A stretch of DNA of 64,000 bases from JAACFF01 sp963701435 (GTDB taxonomy: Bacteria > Chloroflexota > Anaerolineae > Promineifilales > Promineifilaceae). The translations under genes were made by a program, and so were the position numbers. The stretch covers positions 558,001 through 622,000 of the forward strand of contig CAVPAL010000023.1 in NCBI GenBank assembly GCA_963701435.1, in the 5' to 3' direction. Below, piece by piece: positions 7,631-15,759 of this stretch. The notes under the pieces were generated by a model. The model made no database searches, was not told the origin of the DNA, and saw only the letters and a list, made by a program, of their open reading frames with translations. The stretch's first letter is position 1. Each line of letters begins with the position of its first letter.

Positions 7631-9805
7631 ATGAAACGGCGTATTCACTTTTGGTTTTTTATCCTGTTTTTACTCCCGCTGGTTTTGATTTGGCAGCGCA
7701 GCTCAATTACGGCTGCAGCCGTCAACACCAGTTTCAACATCTGGAACGGCGGCAGCCAGAGCTTCGGGCAGATAGGCCGGCCGCAAGAATGGGTCAACAT
7801 CCTGGGCAACGTCTCCGACCCCGAAGGCGTCACCGAACTGCGCTACTCCCTCAACGGCGCCGTCTCCAAACCGCTCTCGCGCGGGCCGGACAACCAGCGC
7901 CTGGCCGAAGCGGGCGATTTCAACGTCGAACTGGCCTTCGCCGCCTTGCAGGCCGGCGCCAACACCCTCGACATCTCCGCCAGAGACGGCGCCGGAACAT
8001 GGAGCTCGACCAGCGTCAGCGTCAACTACACCCCCGGCAATACCTGGCCGCTGCCCTACACGGTGGATTGGTCGAGCGTGACGGCCGTTTCCGACGCCGC
8101 CCAGATTGTGGATGGGCAGTGGAGCAAAGAAGCCGATTCAATCCGCCCCACCGTCATCGACTACGACCGGCTTGTGGCCCTGGGCGACATGGACGCCTGG
8201 TCAGACTACGAAGTCGTCCTGCCGATCACCATTCACGCCATTGACGCCGCAGGCGCTTTCCAGCCGCCCAGCGGGGGGCCGGGCATCGGCATGATTGTGC
8301 GCTGGCAGGGACACAACCAGGAAAACTTCGAACAGCCCAACAGCGATTGGGTGCGGCATGGCGCCGTGGGCTGGTACCGCTGGAGCAGCGTGAGTCACGG
8401 TCGTTTACAATTCGTGGGCAACGTGACCAACATCGTCGACAACGCCATCAACAAGCGGCTGAACATCGGCGGGACCTACATCTTCAAGCTGCGCGCGGAG
8501 AGCATTCCCAACGAAGCGCCGCTGTACAGCTTCAAGGTGTGGCCGCAGGGGGAAACAGAGCCGGCGGAATGGGATTTGACGAGCCGGGGCAATGGGGCTT
8601 CGACGGCGAACGGATCGGTGTTGCTGATTGCGCATCATGTGGATGCGAGTTTTGGGGATATCAGCGTGCAGCCGTTGAACCAGCCCAACACGCAGCACAG
8701 CCTGACGGTGACGACGAGCGGGAGCGGGCAGGTGCAGGTGAGTCCTGACCCGGCGTTGTATCCAAATGGGTATCCGTATGGGACCTGGCTAACGTTAACG
8801 GCCGTTCCCAACTCAGGTTATATTTTTACCGGCTGGAGCGGTGATCTAAACAGCAGCAATAATCCCGCAAATTTCCAAGTCGTGGCAGACACAGAAATAA
8901 CGGCAAATTTCAGCGAACCGGGCCAGGTTTTGCTGCAATCCGACGATTTCAACCGCTGTGAAACGGGTACGCGCTGGACTTTTATTGATCCGGTGGGCGA
9001 CGGCAGTTGGAGTATGAATAGCCAACAGGCGTCCCTGGCCGTTCCGGCAAATGCCAACCATGACGTCTGGAGCGGCGGTAATCGCGCGGCGCGTATTATG
9101 CAGCCGGCGCAAAACATAGATTTTATTCTGCAAGTCAAGCTGGAGTCAGCCATGAACCAGCAGAACCAATTGCAAGGTATCCTTATTGAACAGGACAGCG
9201 CCAACTTTTTGCGCTTTGACACCTACCATGACGGCGGTAATTACCGCCTTTTTGCGGCCCGTTTTGTGAACGGGTCACCAAGCGTGCAGGGAAATCAGAT
9301 TTTGTCCAATGTATCGGCGCCATATTACCTGCGGGTAGTAAGACAAGGTGATCAATGGACACACGCCTTCTCGCAGGATGGGATTACCTGGCAGCAAAGT
9401 ATCAGCTTCACACATGTATTGAATGTGACTTCAGTTGGTCTATTTGCAGGCAATGCAGGCAGTAATCCGGCGCATACGGCCGTTTTCGATTATTTCAAAA
9501 ATCTGGCCGATCCTTTCGATGCAGCGCAAATTAATCTGGTTGACAGTTCAGTGCAAATCAATTGGGATAGTGGAGCAGGTCTGAACAGTTACGAAATCTT
9601 TCGCGCCAACGGAAACCCCTATTTTGAACCTCAAACGCCTTATGCGGTCGTATCCGGCCCGCCATGGAACGATCCAGACCCGCAGGCAGCCGGCGCGCCT
9701 GGAACCAGTTTTTTCTATCTGTTAAGGCCCGGAACCGGTTGTGAGGGCGCCATAATACAGCCCCATTTAAGCATATTCAATTTTGCCATCACGCCGGGTG
9801 AATAG
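7631..9805 (+). CDS. Secreted multidomain protein (LamG-like, InlB-type repeat, DUF1349-like)
   Basis: 724 residues. An N-terminal signal peptide (RRIHFWFFILFLLPLVLIW) is followed by an Ig-like segment with repeated structure (about 35-140) and a concanavalin/LamG-like domain (about 140-350). Next is a divergent InlB-type bacterial repeat (about 355-430; LTVTTSGSGQVQVSPDP, TLTAVPNSGYIFTGWSGD, TEITANFSE), then a DUF1349-like beta-sandwich (about 435-625) and a short FnIII-like tail. It is probably an extracellular binding protein; the ligand is unknown and no catalytic motif was seen. I took the ATG at 7631; a TTG precedes it directly. Bases about 7750-8720 are clearly more GC-rich than the rest of the gene, suggesting domain shuffling. 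Its TAG stop is the first three bases of a dispersed hairpin element. Confidence 0.75.
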   Translation: MKRRIHFWFFILFLLPLVLIWQRSSITAAAVNTSFNIWNGGSQSFGQIGRPQEWVNILGNVSDPEGVTELRYSLNGAVSKPLSRGPDNQRLAEAGDFNVELAFAALQAGANTLDISARDGAGTWSSTSVSVNYTPGNTWPLPYTVDWSSVTAVSDAAQIVDGQWSKEADSIRPTVIDYDRLVALGDMDAWSDYEVVLPITIHAIDAAGAFQPPSGGPGIGMIVRWQGHNQENFEQPNSDWVRHGAVGWYRWSSVSHGRLQFVGNVTNIVDNAINKRLNIGGTYIFKLRAESIPNEAPLYSFKVWPQGETEPAEWDLTSRGNGASTANGSVLLIAHHVDASFGDISVQPLNQPNTQHSLTVTTSGSGQVQVSPDPALYPNGYPYGTWLTLTAVPNSGYIFTGWSGDLNSSNNPANFQVVADTEITANFSEPGQVLLQSDDFNRCETGTRWTFIDPVGDGSWSMNSQQASLAVPANANHDVWSGGNRAARIMQPAQNIDFILQVKLESAMNQQNQLQGILIEQDSANFLRFDTYHDGGNYRLFAARFVNGSPSVQGNQILSNVSAPYYLRVVRQGDQWTHAFSQDGITWQQSISFTHVLNVTSVGLFAGNAGSNPAHTAVFDYFKNLADPFDAAQINLVDSSVQINWDSGAGLNSYEIFRANGNPYFEPQTPYAVVSGPPWNDPDPQAAGAPGTSFFYLLRPGTGCEGAIIQPHLSIFNFAITPGE

Positions 9806-9947
9806 GTGAACTGCGGAAAGCATGAAGTTCCCCAGTCAGGTAATCGGCAACAAGATTTCAAAATTAGAATCGCTTTAGACGTTGCCGATTCCTCAAGAAA
9901 ACCGCAGTTCAAGTCCTTTGGGATTTACGAATAGTTTCTGCGGGATA
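9803..9947 (+). repeat. Two-hairpin dispersed element, copy B1
   Basis: Starts TAGGTGAACTGCGG; the TAG is the stop codon of the upstream gene. Its core is GGTAATCGGCAAC...GTTGCCGATTCC joined by CTCAAG to AAAACCGCAGTT and ending TTTCTGCGG. The core is a near-identical inverted match to copy B2 at 13978-14092. The layout equals family A but with a different hairpin 1. Bases 9948-10001 show nothing else. Confidence 0.85.
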
Positions 9948-10001
9948 GGAACGACTTTTACAATCTTTTTGCCGGGGTTGTAACAGCAATCTAACCGGCT
10001 A

Positions 10002-10931
10002 TCAAATAAAAGTAGCGAGCAAAATAGATTGAGTGATGATGGCCAAGATTGTTGAAAGCAATACGGCCGTTGCCACCGACTCCATACAAACTTGATATTT
10101 TTGCGACATCATATAAGCGTTGATGCCTATGGGCATACCCGCTGCCATGACTGCTACTGCCCCCCACAGCGGAACGAGGTCAAATACAACAAACGCCAAT
10201 ACCCAAACCAGAAGCGGCTGTACAAACATCTTTAAGCTCACAAGTGTCAAAACTTCACCAAGATGTCCTGCGATTTTGTAAGTTCCCAGCGACGCACCCA
10301 AAACAATTAAAGCGCTCGGCAGCGCAGCGCGACTGATAATCACAATCGTTGTGTCGATGGCTGTGGGGATAGGAATGGAGAAAAGATTGAAGATCAACCC
10401 CAATACCAGACCGATGATTATGGGGTCGCGGGCCAGGTTTTTGATGGTTTGAAGGGCTAGCGCTGAGGGTGAACGGCCGTTGTCAATACCCCGTTCAGCG
10501 ATAATAGACACCATAAAAAACTGAATCGCGCTATGAATTGAGACCAGCATAAACAGTGGCAGAACGGCGCCTTCACCCAAACCTGATGAAATAATTGGTA
10601 AACCCACCAATAAAAGATTCGAATAAGAGGAGCCCATCCCAAATATGCCTTGTTCCTGAATCAATAAAAAAAACTGTTTGCGCCCCAACCACATACCCAG
10701 ACCAAAGACAACAAACAGTGCTAAATAATAGGAGAGCAAAAATTGCCAATTAAGATCAGTGGGCAGTTCAAGCTTGGCCAAGGAATTAAACAACAAAGCC
10801 GGGATCGCCACAATAAACACGAAACGCGAAATACTGCTGATGTCTCTGGCGCTAAAAACGCCTTTCAACGCCAAAAGGTACCCGATAATAGCGATGGCAA
10901 ATACAGGAAAAATTATTTCGAGGATGTTCAC
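10002..10931 (-). CDS. AEC family transporter (auxin efflux carrier-like permease)
   Basis: 309 residues with about ten membrane helices in two halves of five, as in AEC permeases. The start NILEIIFPVFAIAIIGYLLA and the mid-protein ALPSALIVLGASLG segment are typical; bacterial members export or import malonate, malate or amino-acid-like anions. I chose the GTG at 10931, which matches the usual family start; a TTG at 10967 is the only other option and neither has a clear ribosome site. The substrate cannot be told from sequence. It stands alone, with the fusion gene downstream on the same strand in a separate unit about 220 bases away. Confidence 0.85.
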   Translation of the reverse strand: MNILEIIFPVFAIAIIGYLLALKGVFSARDISSISRFVFIVAIPALLFNSLAKLELPTDLNWQFLLSYYLALFVVFGLGMWLGRKQFFLLIQEQGIFGMGSSYSNLLLVGLPIISSGLGEGAVLPLFMLVSIHSAIQFFMVSIIAERGIDNGRSPSALALQTIKNLARDPIIIGLVLGLIFNLFSIPIPTAIDTTIVIISRAALPSALIVLGASLGTYKIAGHLGEVLTLVSLKMFVQPLLVWVLAFVVFDLVPLWGAVAVMAAGMPIGINAYMMSQKYQVCMESVATAVLLSTILAIITQSILLATFI

Positions 10932-11153
10932 ACATGGAATAGTATATAAACCACATCCAAACAGCAACTACAAACGACTTTAACGATCTTGTGGGGCAAC
11001 GGCCGTTTTCCAACTGTTTGATCGATTGTAACCGTTGTAGGATGTCGGGGCTGAGTAACGGCCGTTGCAATTCGCTCTTTCACGGTTATATTTGGTCTGG
11101 TAACAAAAATTTATCGATGCCGGATCGCCGCCATGTTCGCCCGAGAATTCAAT

Positions 11154-13883
11154 TTATTCATCCAGCAAAATCACCGGCTCCTGGTAGTAGCGCAGGCGGC
11201 TGCGGGTCAGTTTTTCGGCCAGGAATTGGCTAAACCAGGCACGCTTTGCGGAAAGCGGCTCATTCATTTTCAGGCGGCCGAGATCCGCATTCAGACGCAG
11301 TATACGGCCTGGAATGACAAAACGCGTCAACCCGGCCGGTAAAAAGTCGCCCTGGCTGGCAGCATCAAAGACTTCTTCCGGCTCAAATTGGGGAAAAATG
11401 GCAACGGCCTGCATAGCAGGAAATTGGGCCAGCAGGCGCGGCAGGTCGGTTAACAACGTACGTTCGACGCTGCCCCAGGCAGTGTAGGCATTTACCAGCT
11501 CATTCATAACCGCCAGACGGTCAACGCCAGAAGCCGCGCGCACCAGCGTCGCGCGCTCCTCCCGGTCAAGAAAGTAACACAGCGTGCCGGTTGATTGAAA
11601 CGCTTCCGGTATGTGGTGCGCATCCAACGGGGATAATTTAAGGCCATCTATTTGCTGTAATAAAGCGCGCAAATCGGTGAAATGTTCTAGCTCATGGGAG
11701 ATGGCATGATACCAGGTATGTAGTTGAAAACCAGCCTGTTCCGGATCGACAACCTGAACAATCAGGTGCGGGTAACCAAGCCGTTTAAACGCGGTGAAAC
11801 GGGTTGCGCCATCCAGAACCACATATTGCCCTTTCCAATAGGTTGTCAAAGGGGGGTTGACAAGACGGCCTTCTTCCTCCAGGCGTCCCATCAAGCGCGC
11901 CACACGTTTATCATCAATTTGTTCATGCGGCGTAACCTGAACAATCGGCACAACTTCCAGGTCAAGCGCTTCGCTGGATTCTTGTTGCTCAAGCAGTTCA
12001 ACAATTTCTTTGACAATGGTCAAGGCCAGATCGCGCTGCTGCTGTTTGATAATTGTGATCACATGGGGTTGTACGAGTACACGCGGATGCTGGCGCAGTT
12101 GGGCAACGACGGGAACGGCCGTTTCAACTTCAGGCGGCAAGGTTGAAAGCGCTGCCCCGGCCAATTCACCCTTTTCAAGCGCTTCTAACAGCGCAACCTC
12201 ATCCACCAGGTCTGTATGCCCTGTATTCACTAAAAAAGCGCCAGGCTTCATCCGCGCTAATTCTTCCGCGCCAATGATTGCTTCTGTTTCGGCCGTATGG
12301 GGCACGTGTAAATTCACAAAATCGGACTGTTGTAACAAATCAATCAGGTCCGCTTCTTCAACACCCGCCTCCAGCGCCAATTCAGGCGTCAGCCGGGGTT
12401 GGTTTACCAAAATACGCATATCAAATGCGCGCGCGCGCTGGGCCACCTGCCTACCCACCCGTCCAAAACCAATCAAACCCAATGTTTTGCCGGATAAACG
12501 GCCGTCTGCAAACTGACTCACCAGCAGCAATAAACGCGTCAAAGTATGTTCTGCAATCGCAACCGCATTGCCGCCGGGCGCATTGATGACATGAATGCCC
12601 ATGGCGCGCGCCGTGCTGACATCAATATTATCCAGGCGGGAACTGGGGCAGCCGATAACGCGCAGGTTGAAACCATATTTGATAACCTGGCTGCTGACGC
12701 GCTGGTGCGGACCGACTATCAAACCCTGGTAATCACGAATCTGTTTGAGCAGCGCCTCCTCATTAAAATCGAGTAAATCGAGGCGTACATCCACTTCAGC
12801 CACATCTTCTAGCAGCTTCTGCGCATCCGCATCAATGTTCTCGGTAATCAAGATACGCGGCAGTCGCCGTTGCAGCGCCTGGGCAGAAATCGTTTGTTGT
12901 CCCTCAGCCGGTTTGGCGGACGGAATAAGATTCTGGTGAAAAAAACCGCAGCCTGGCACATTCACATTACCGCCGCTCAAAATAACGCCCACTCGCCGCC
13001 CGGCGGGTTTATATTTGCCGGTAAACAAGGGCGCCAACGCCACGGCCGAACTCGGTTCCACAATGATTTTCAGGTAAGTCCAGATAAACTGCAGTGTCTC
13101 CATAATGTCGGCTTCGCTCACGGTAATCATATCATGGACATATTTGTGCATGACGGCCAGGTTGCGCTCGCCAATAAAACGTACGCGCAAGCCGTCGGCG
13201 ACAGTTTGCGGCACGCTTTCCAAAGCGACAATTTTATTGGCGCGCCAGGAGTTGTTGGCGTCCGCCGCCACTGCCGGCTCAACGCCGATGACGTGGCAGC
13301 CCGGCGAGTGCGCCGCCGCCGCCAGGGCGCTGCCGCTGATCAGGCCGCCGCCGCCGACCGGCGTGAACAAGGCGTCTAACCAGCCAACTTCGTCGAATAA
13401 TTCATAAGCGGCCGTTCCCTGACCTAAAATAACATTGTCATTATCATACGGATGAATCAGGGTATAGCCGTGACGTTCAATTAATTCGGCCGTGACCGTT
13501 TCGCGATCAATGGCGGCGCAGGTCACAATATTCGCACCATAATCGGCCGTAGCCGCCTTCTTGGTCGGAGGCGCATTATCCGGCATCACAATGGTGGCCT
13601 GAACGCCCAACAGGCGGGCAGCCAATGCAACGCCCTGAGCATGATTACCGCTGGAATGTGTAATGACGCCTGCAGCCCTCTCGGCCTCATTCAGTTGGGA
13701 AATGGCATTATAGGCTCCGCGAAACTTAAATGCGCCAACGCGCTGGAAATTTTCGCATTTCAAGAAGATTTCATACCCGGTGCGCTGGTTCAACGTTCGC
13801 GAAGTCATTACCGGCGTACGGTTGACAACGCCTTCCAAACGGCTGGCGACTGGGTCTATCGCGGCGGGATTCAGTTGGGTCAT
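11154..13883 (-). CDS. Three-domain fusion: threonine/serine dehydratase - PGDH-like - SbnI/SerK-like ParB-fold domain
   Basis: 909 residues. Residues 1-320 are a fold-type II PLP enzyme of the IlvA/serine racemase kind: PLP lysine K53 in AFKFRGA, SGNH at 78-81, the phosphate-binding GGGGL at 177-181 and SGGN at 303-306. No ACT domain follows. Residues 343-632 resemble D-3-phosphoglycerate dehydrogenase with a GFGRVG dinucleotide loop (472-477) and His607. However, the catalytic Arg position reads NTGHTD (553-558) in place of NxARGG, and the NAD-ribose Asp after strand 2 is not evident. Residues 640-909 look like the ParB-fold free-serine kinases SbnI/SerK: EEEGRLVNPPL, VVLDGATRFTAFKRLGY (DGxxR), and the C-terminal ITRHxxxGR-like GLTRFVIPGRILRLN with RYYQEP. 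All three families act on serine or its precursors, so a serine/phosphoserine role is inferred. It could instead supply a diaminopropionate-type precursor. Confidence 0.8.
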   Translation of the reverse strand: MTQLNPAAIDPVASRLEGVVNRTPVMTSRTLNQRTGYEIFLKCENFQRVGAFKFRGAYNAISQLNEAERAAGVITHSSGNHAQGVALAARLLGVQATIVMPDNAPPTKKAATADYGANIVTCAAIDRETVTAELIERHGYTLIHPYDNDNVILGQGTAAYELFDEVGWLDALFTPVGGGGLISGSALAAAAHSPGCHVIGVEPAVAADANNSWRANKIVALESVPQTVADGLRVRFIGERNLAVMHKYVHDMITVSEADIMETLQFIWTYLKIIVEPSSAVALAPLFTGKYKPAGRRVGVILSGGNVNVPGCGFFHQNLIPSAKPAEGQQTISAQALQRRLPRILITENIDADAQKLLEDVAEVDVRLDLLDFNEEALLKQIRDYQGLIVGPHQRVSSQVIKYGFNLRVIGCPSSRLDNIDVSTARAMGIHVINAPGGNAVAIAEHTLTRLLLLVSQFADGRLSGKTLGLIGFGRVGRQVAQRARAFDMRILVNQPRLTPELALEAGVEEADLIDLLQQSDFVNLHVPHTAETEAIIGAEELARMKPGAFLVNTGHTDLVDEVALLEALEKGELAGAALSTLPPEVETAVPVVAQLRQHPRVLVQPHVITIIKQQQRDLALTIVKEIVELLEQQESSEALDLEVVPIVQVTPHEQIDDKRVARLMGRLEEEGRLVNPPLTTYWKGQYVVLDGATRFTAFKRLGYPHLIVQVVDPEQAGFQLHTWYHAISHELEHFTDLRALLQQIDGLKLSPLDAHHIPEAFQSTGTLCYFLDREERATLVRAASGVDRLAVMNELVNAYTAWGSVERTLLTDLPRLLAQFPAMQAVAIFPQFEPEEVFDAASQGDFLPAGLTRFVIPGRILRLNADLGRLKMNEPLSAKRAWFSQFLAEKLTRSRLRYYQEPVILLDE

Positions 13884-13907
13884 GGGTGTTTTCCAAATTT
13901 GTAATGA

Positions 13908-14092
13908 CAGAATGCCAAGAGGAAACCAAAAATTCCAGTTAGCGCAGAAAATTCTTCGAAATCATCTGGGAATCACCAAGGTAAACCGCAGAATCTATTC
14001 GGAAAGTCCAAAGGACTTAAACTGCGGTTTCCTTGAGGAATCGGCAACGTCTAGAGCGATTCTAATTTTGAAAACTTGTTGCCGATTACCTA
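13908..14092 (-). repeat. Two-hairpin dispersed element, copy B2, with extra hairpin module
   Basis: Read on the minus strand from 14092: TAGGTAATCGGCAAC...GTTGCCGATTCCTCAAGGAAACCGCAG...TTCTGCGGTTTACC, nearly the same as copy B1. It then continues to about 13908 with a further module (GATTCCCAGAT...AAGAATTTTCTGCG...GGTTTCC) that resembles the element at 24948-25017. The TAG at 14092-14090 is the stop codon of the acetyltransferase gene. It fills the whole gap to the fusion gene. Confidence 0.85.
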
Positions 14093-14977
14093 AAGCGATT
14101 TCACCATTTCAATACGGCGAAACGCCTCAAAATAGCCGGCTTGCCGAAAACCTTCCCATTGTGAGTCATCGGGAATATTTTCAACGATTGCATCTTGCCG
14201 ACGATGGTGTTGGTGCAATGTTTGTAAAACTGCGGCAGTTACTTCAGATGGATCTCCATCAATTACTTCAACCACAATGCGGGTAAGCTGTAAAAAAGTC
14301 GCCTGATAACTTACCCAACCCCGACCACCATTGGCCAATTCTACCATAATCGCCGAAAGGTTACGGGCTGTTTGCAAAACATTATTTTGGCCGATTGCAG
14401 CGAGAATAGACAATTTACGCACATTGCTCATACTTTCAGTTTCATTCAACCAGTTGGAGCGGCTTTTTCGCCTGGAAAGCAGATAAATCGCATCATCATG
14501 TTCCAGGTATGTTACATGGCGGATTTTCCCATTGATCAATTTTGAGTTTGGCGTGGGGGGACGTCGAGCCACAATTAATTCACGAACTTCTGAAAAACCA
14601 TATTTTTGAAACAGCTTGTGACCGGGCGTATTTCCTTTAATCACCTCTAACCAGACATTAGAAACCTGGAAGTTTTCTGAGGCTGACAACATTGCTTGCA
14701 TCAAGGCGCTGCCTGTACCACGACGACGACCTGCAGGCAAAACGCCCAGGCGGGTTATCCAACTGCGTTCCGCCCGCACACCCAACATGCCTAACCCCCA
14801 AATGTTTCCATTTTTACTGGCTACAAATGAGTTGAGTAAATCCACATCGTTGACTGTGGCGTATTCCTTCAACCGCGCCACATTCATTGGCATGGGCACC
14901 AAATAATCAACACGTGTGTTATTGTAGGCGTCGGTTAATTGTGCAAACGTGAACTGATTTGCAGACAGGAACTCCAT
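14090..14977 (-). CDS. GNAT family N-acetyltransferase, probably tandem domains
   Basis: 295 residues. The first half has a GNAT fold with acetyl-CoA motif A, LGVLPAGRRRGTGSALMQAM (about 84-103), and motif B-like LEVIKGNTPGHKLFQKYGF. The second half (about 190-295) ends in a weak second GNAT-like pattern (DSQWEGFRQAGYFEAFRRIEM), so it may be a tandem protein with one degenerate unit. The substrate is unknown. The ATG at 14977 has only a weak upstream AGG. The stop TAG is supplied by the end of hairpin element B2. Neighbours do not suggest a pathway. Confidence 0.8.
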   Translation of the reverse strand: MEFLSANQFTFAQLTDAYNNTRVDYLVPMPMNVARLKEYATVNDVDLLNSFVASKNGNIWGLGMLGVRAERSWITRLGVLPAGRRRGTGSALMQAMLSASENFQVSNVWLEVIKGNTPGHKLFQKYGFSEVRELIVARRPPTPNSKLINGKIRHVTYLEHDDAIYLLSRRKSRSNWLNETESMSNVRKLSILAAIGQNNVLQTARNLSAIMVELANGGRGWVSYQATFLQLTRIVVEVIDGDPSEVTAAVLQTLHQHHRRQDAIVENIPDDSQWEGFRQAGYFEAFRRIEMVKSL

Positions 14978-15041
14978 TTATTTTTACCTGATTCGCAACA
15001 CGAAATTACAATTCACCAACCAAAAAGCATTTTTGTTAAGC

Positions 15042-15419
15042 TCAAGTTGCAAGAAATTCTGCAATTTGGGCTGGAAAATTGACGACATTGATTGGTTTTG
15101 TAATACAGCCATCGCACCCATAACGCAAGGCCATTTCTTGGGCGGTCTGGGGCGGCCAGGCGGTAATAGCGATAATGGGGACGTGTTTCAATTCTGTTGT
15201 TTGCCGCAGATGGGTTACAACTGTTTGCCCGTCCAGGTCAGGCAAGCCCATATCAATTAGGATAAGATTGGGGATCAGGTCGAGTGCGAGTTGGATGCCC
15301 AATTCGCCTGTTTCTGCATGTACCAAATTGTAACCGGTCGGTTCCAGGACGCGTTCAATTAGCAGGCGGTTGGCATAATTGTCTTCAATCTGGAGGATAG
15401 TTATGTCTTGTGGGTCCAT
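15042..15419 (-). CDS. Single-domain response regulator (receiver domain)
   Basis: 125 residues holding just a CheY-like receiver. The acidic pair is in LQIEDNYANR, the phospho-acceptor Asp in LILIDMGLPDLDG, the Thr in IIAITAW and the Lys in GCITKPI. There is no output domain, so it would act by protein contact in a phosphorelay; no histidine kinase is nearby. I start it at the ATG at 15419, 4 bases after the stop of the Trm112-like gene, because the longer frame overlaps that gene. The two are probably co-transcribed. Confidence 0.85.
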   Translation of the reverse strand: MDPQDITILQIEDNYANRLLIERVLEPTGYNLVHAETGELGIQLALDLIPNLILIDMGLPDLDGQTVVTHLRQTTELKHVPIIAITAWPPQTAQEMALRYGCDGCITKPINVVNFPAQIAEFLAT

Positions 15420-15423
15420 GGTG

Positions 15424-15678
15424 CTATGCAGGCGGCGGAACTGGTAAATCAGCAACGGCCGTATTCTGCCACTTTTTCCCTTCTTCAATCAACATGACCG
15501 GTATGCCATTTCTGATTGGATATTTCATACCTGAATCTGCGCATACCAGCCAACAATTGTGGGCCAATTCCAACCGCCCCGGATCATTATTAGCCTTTGC
15601 ATCGCGAACGGCGACCGGACATCGTAAAATGTCTAATAATTCGGGGCTGATCACAGGTTCTTCATTGAGTTCACTCAT
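15424..15678 (-). CDS. Trm112-family (UPF0434-like) small protein
   Basis: 84 residues. SPELLDILRCPVAVRDAKA, then LVCADSGMKYPIRNGIPVML, match Trm112/YcaR proteins, which are small zinc-binding partners or activators of methyltransferases. Typical members have CPxC near the start; here it reads CPVA, and only C19 and two later cysteines remain, so zinc binding may be altered. Its TAG stop lies just before the receiver gene. Confidence 0.8.
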   Translation of the reverse strand: MSELNEEPVISPELLDILRCPVAVRDAKANNDPGRLELAHNCWLVCADSGMKYPIRNGIPVMLIEEGKKWQNTAVADLPVPPPA

Positions 15679-15759
15679 ACATCATTCTCACTCAGCGTTC
15701 GTCAGCAATCTGGCATGATCATACGCACAACCGCCTCTGGCTGCAACCAAATGGGATTT

